In this document: positions 6,554 through 6,929 of the stretch, in pieces
How the letters are laid out: every line of letters starts with the position of its first letter
Numbering within the stretch: the stretch's first letter is position 1
DNA from: an uncultured Porphyromonadaceae bacterium
Lineage (GTDB): Bacteria > Bacteroidota > Bacteroidia > Bacteroidales > Muribaculaceae
Direction of reading: 5' to 3'
NCBI GenBank assembly: GCA_902494595.1
Contig: CABUTY010000068.1
Location: 1-6,929, forward strand
DNA length: 6,929 nt
The notes under the pieces: generated by a model
Database searches by the model: none
Told to the model about the DNA's origin: nothing
What the model saw: the letters and a program-made list of their open reading frames with translations, nothing else
Position numbers and translations under genes: made by a program

Positions 6554-6929
6554 TTAGATGTTGCGGACCGTCAAGCGGCGCATACGTTTGCGTATATTAG
6601 CGTTCACCACGCAGTAGTCAATCAGCGGAGCGAAGCAGTTCATCAGGAGCACGGCGAGCATCGCGCCCTCGGGATAGCCCGTGTTGTAGCAGCGTATCAG
6701 TATGGCTATGATACCGATTAGAGCGCCGTAGATGTATTGACCAGTCCTGGTGCGGCAGGCAGTCACCGGGTCGGTGGCCATGAAGGTGATGGCGAAAAGG
6801 AAACCGCCGAGGCCCAGCTGCTCGAGAGGCTGCAGATATGTGCAGGGATAGAGCGGCGACTGCCAGTTGTGGGCCACGAGCGCCATGAGGAATCCTCCCA
6901 GGAGTCCGGAGATGATGATGCGCCAGTTG
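6554..6929 (-). CDS. nqrB: Na+-translocating NADH:quinone reductase subunit B, C-terminal part
   Basis: The last 124 residues or so of NqrB are visible; the frame is open to the right edge, so the Met codon at 6886 is internal. NqrB is the large membrane subunit that carries covalent FMN and riboflavin, contributes to quinone reduction and forms the Na+ path. The visible part has hydrophobic segments at the edge (WRIIISGLLGGFLMALVAH), then the hallmark FAITFMATDPVTACRTRTGQYIYGALIG, a further helix with IIAILIRCYNTGYPEG, and the last helix AMLAVLLMNCFAPLIDYCVV. It ends in a basic tail (NANIRKRMRRLTVRNI) and matches known NqrB C-termini well. The FMN-bearing Thr lies upstream, outside the window. 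It is the first visible gene of the nqr run, with nqrC 10 bases downstream; nqrA is expected beyond the edge. Confidence 0.96.
   Translation of the reverse strand, partial: NWRIIISGLLGGFLMALVAHNWQSPLYPCTYLQPLEQLGLGGFLFAITFMATDPVTACRTRTGQYIYGALIGIIAILIRCYNTGYPEGAMLAVLLMNCFAPLIDYCVVNANIRKRMRRLTVRNI

Noticed and set aside
6554..6886. The Met codon at 6886 as the start of a 110-residue protein
   Set aside because: The frame continues to the right edge with typical NqrB membrane sequence, so this Met is internal to a truncated nqrB.
1..6929. A search for a new defence, mobile or secondary-metabolism system
   Set aside because: Almost all bases are assigned to recognisable core genes. There are no transposase, integrase, toxin-antitoxin, CRISPR or retron-like signals, and no RNA gene. 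The DEDDy exonuclease alone does not make a defence system.

Overview
The window looks like a chromosomal housekeeping segment from a Bacteroidales bacterium. The protein sequences resemble Bacteroidota versions: a Bacteroides-type serine hydroxymethyltransferase, a BioD with a KFVQTG motif, and a complete-looking Na+-NQR run. No start codon is preceded by a convincing Shine-Dalgarno sequence, which is also typical of that phylum. The coding DNA is fairly GC-rich by eye, so a Muribaculaceae-like gut lineage is plausible. That family-level placement is inference.

Layout: the left edge (1-281, + strand) holds the C-terminal end of an LpxH-type metallophosphatase of lipid A synthesis. Everything else is on the - strand and reads from right to left. 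The order of transcription is nqrB (cut by the right edge), nqrC, nqrD, nqrE, nqrF, glyA, bioD, a DEDDy 3'-5' exonuclease gene, and a small two-helix membrane protein gene. The small gene runs tail-to-tail into the lpxH-like gene and overlaps it by 36 bases.

How the genes work together: NqrB to NqrF are five of the six subunits of the sodium-pumping NADH:quinone oxidoreductase, and nqrA should lie just beyond the right edge. NqrF oxidises NADH and passes electrons through FAD and a 2Fe-2S centre. NqrD and NqrE carry the four membrane cysteines of a second iron-sulfur centre. NqrC and NqrB carry covalent FMN. The nqr genes are packed tightly (gaps of 7-20 bases and one ATGA overlap). The genes after nqrF are separated by 53-76 bases and are metabolically unrelated (one-carbon/serine metabolism, biotin synthesis, nucleic acid processing), so they may be a looser co-directional cluster.

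Non-coding structure is limited to a perfect 13-bp hairpin between glyA and bioD, a 14-bp tandem duplication touching the exonuclease start codon, and a short GC hairpin around the nqrF stop codon. No gene-free stretch exceeds 76 bases. I found no mobile element, CRISPR array, RNA gene or new defence-like system. The most checkable oddities are an altered flavin-attachment motif in NqrC and the two intergenic repeats.
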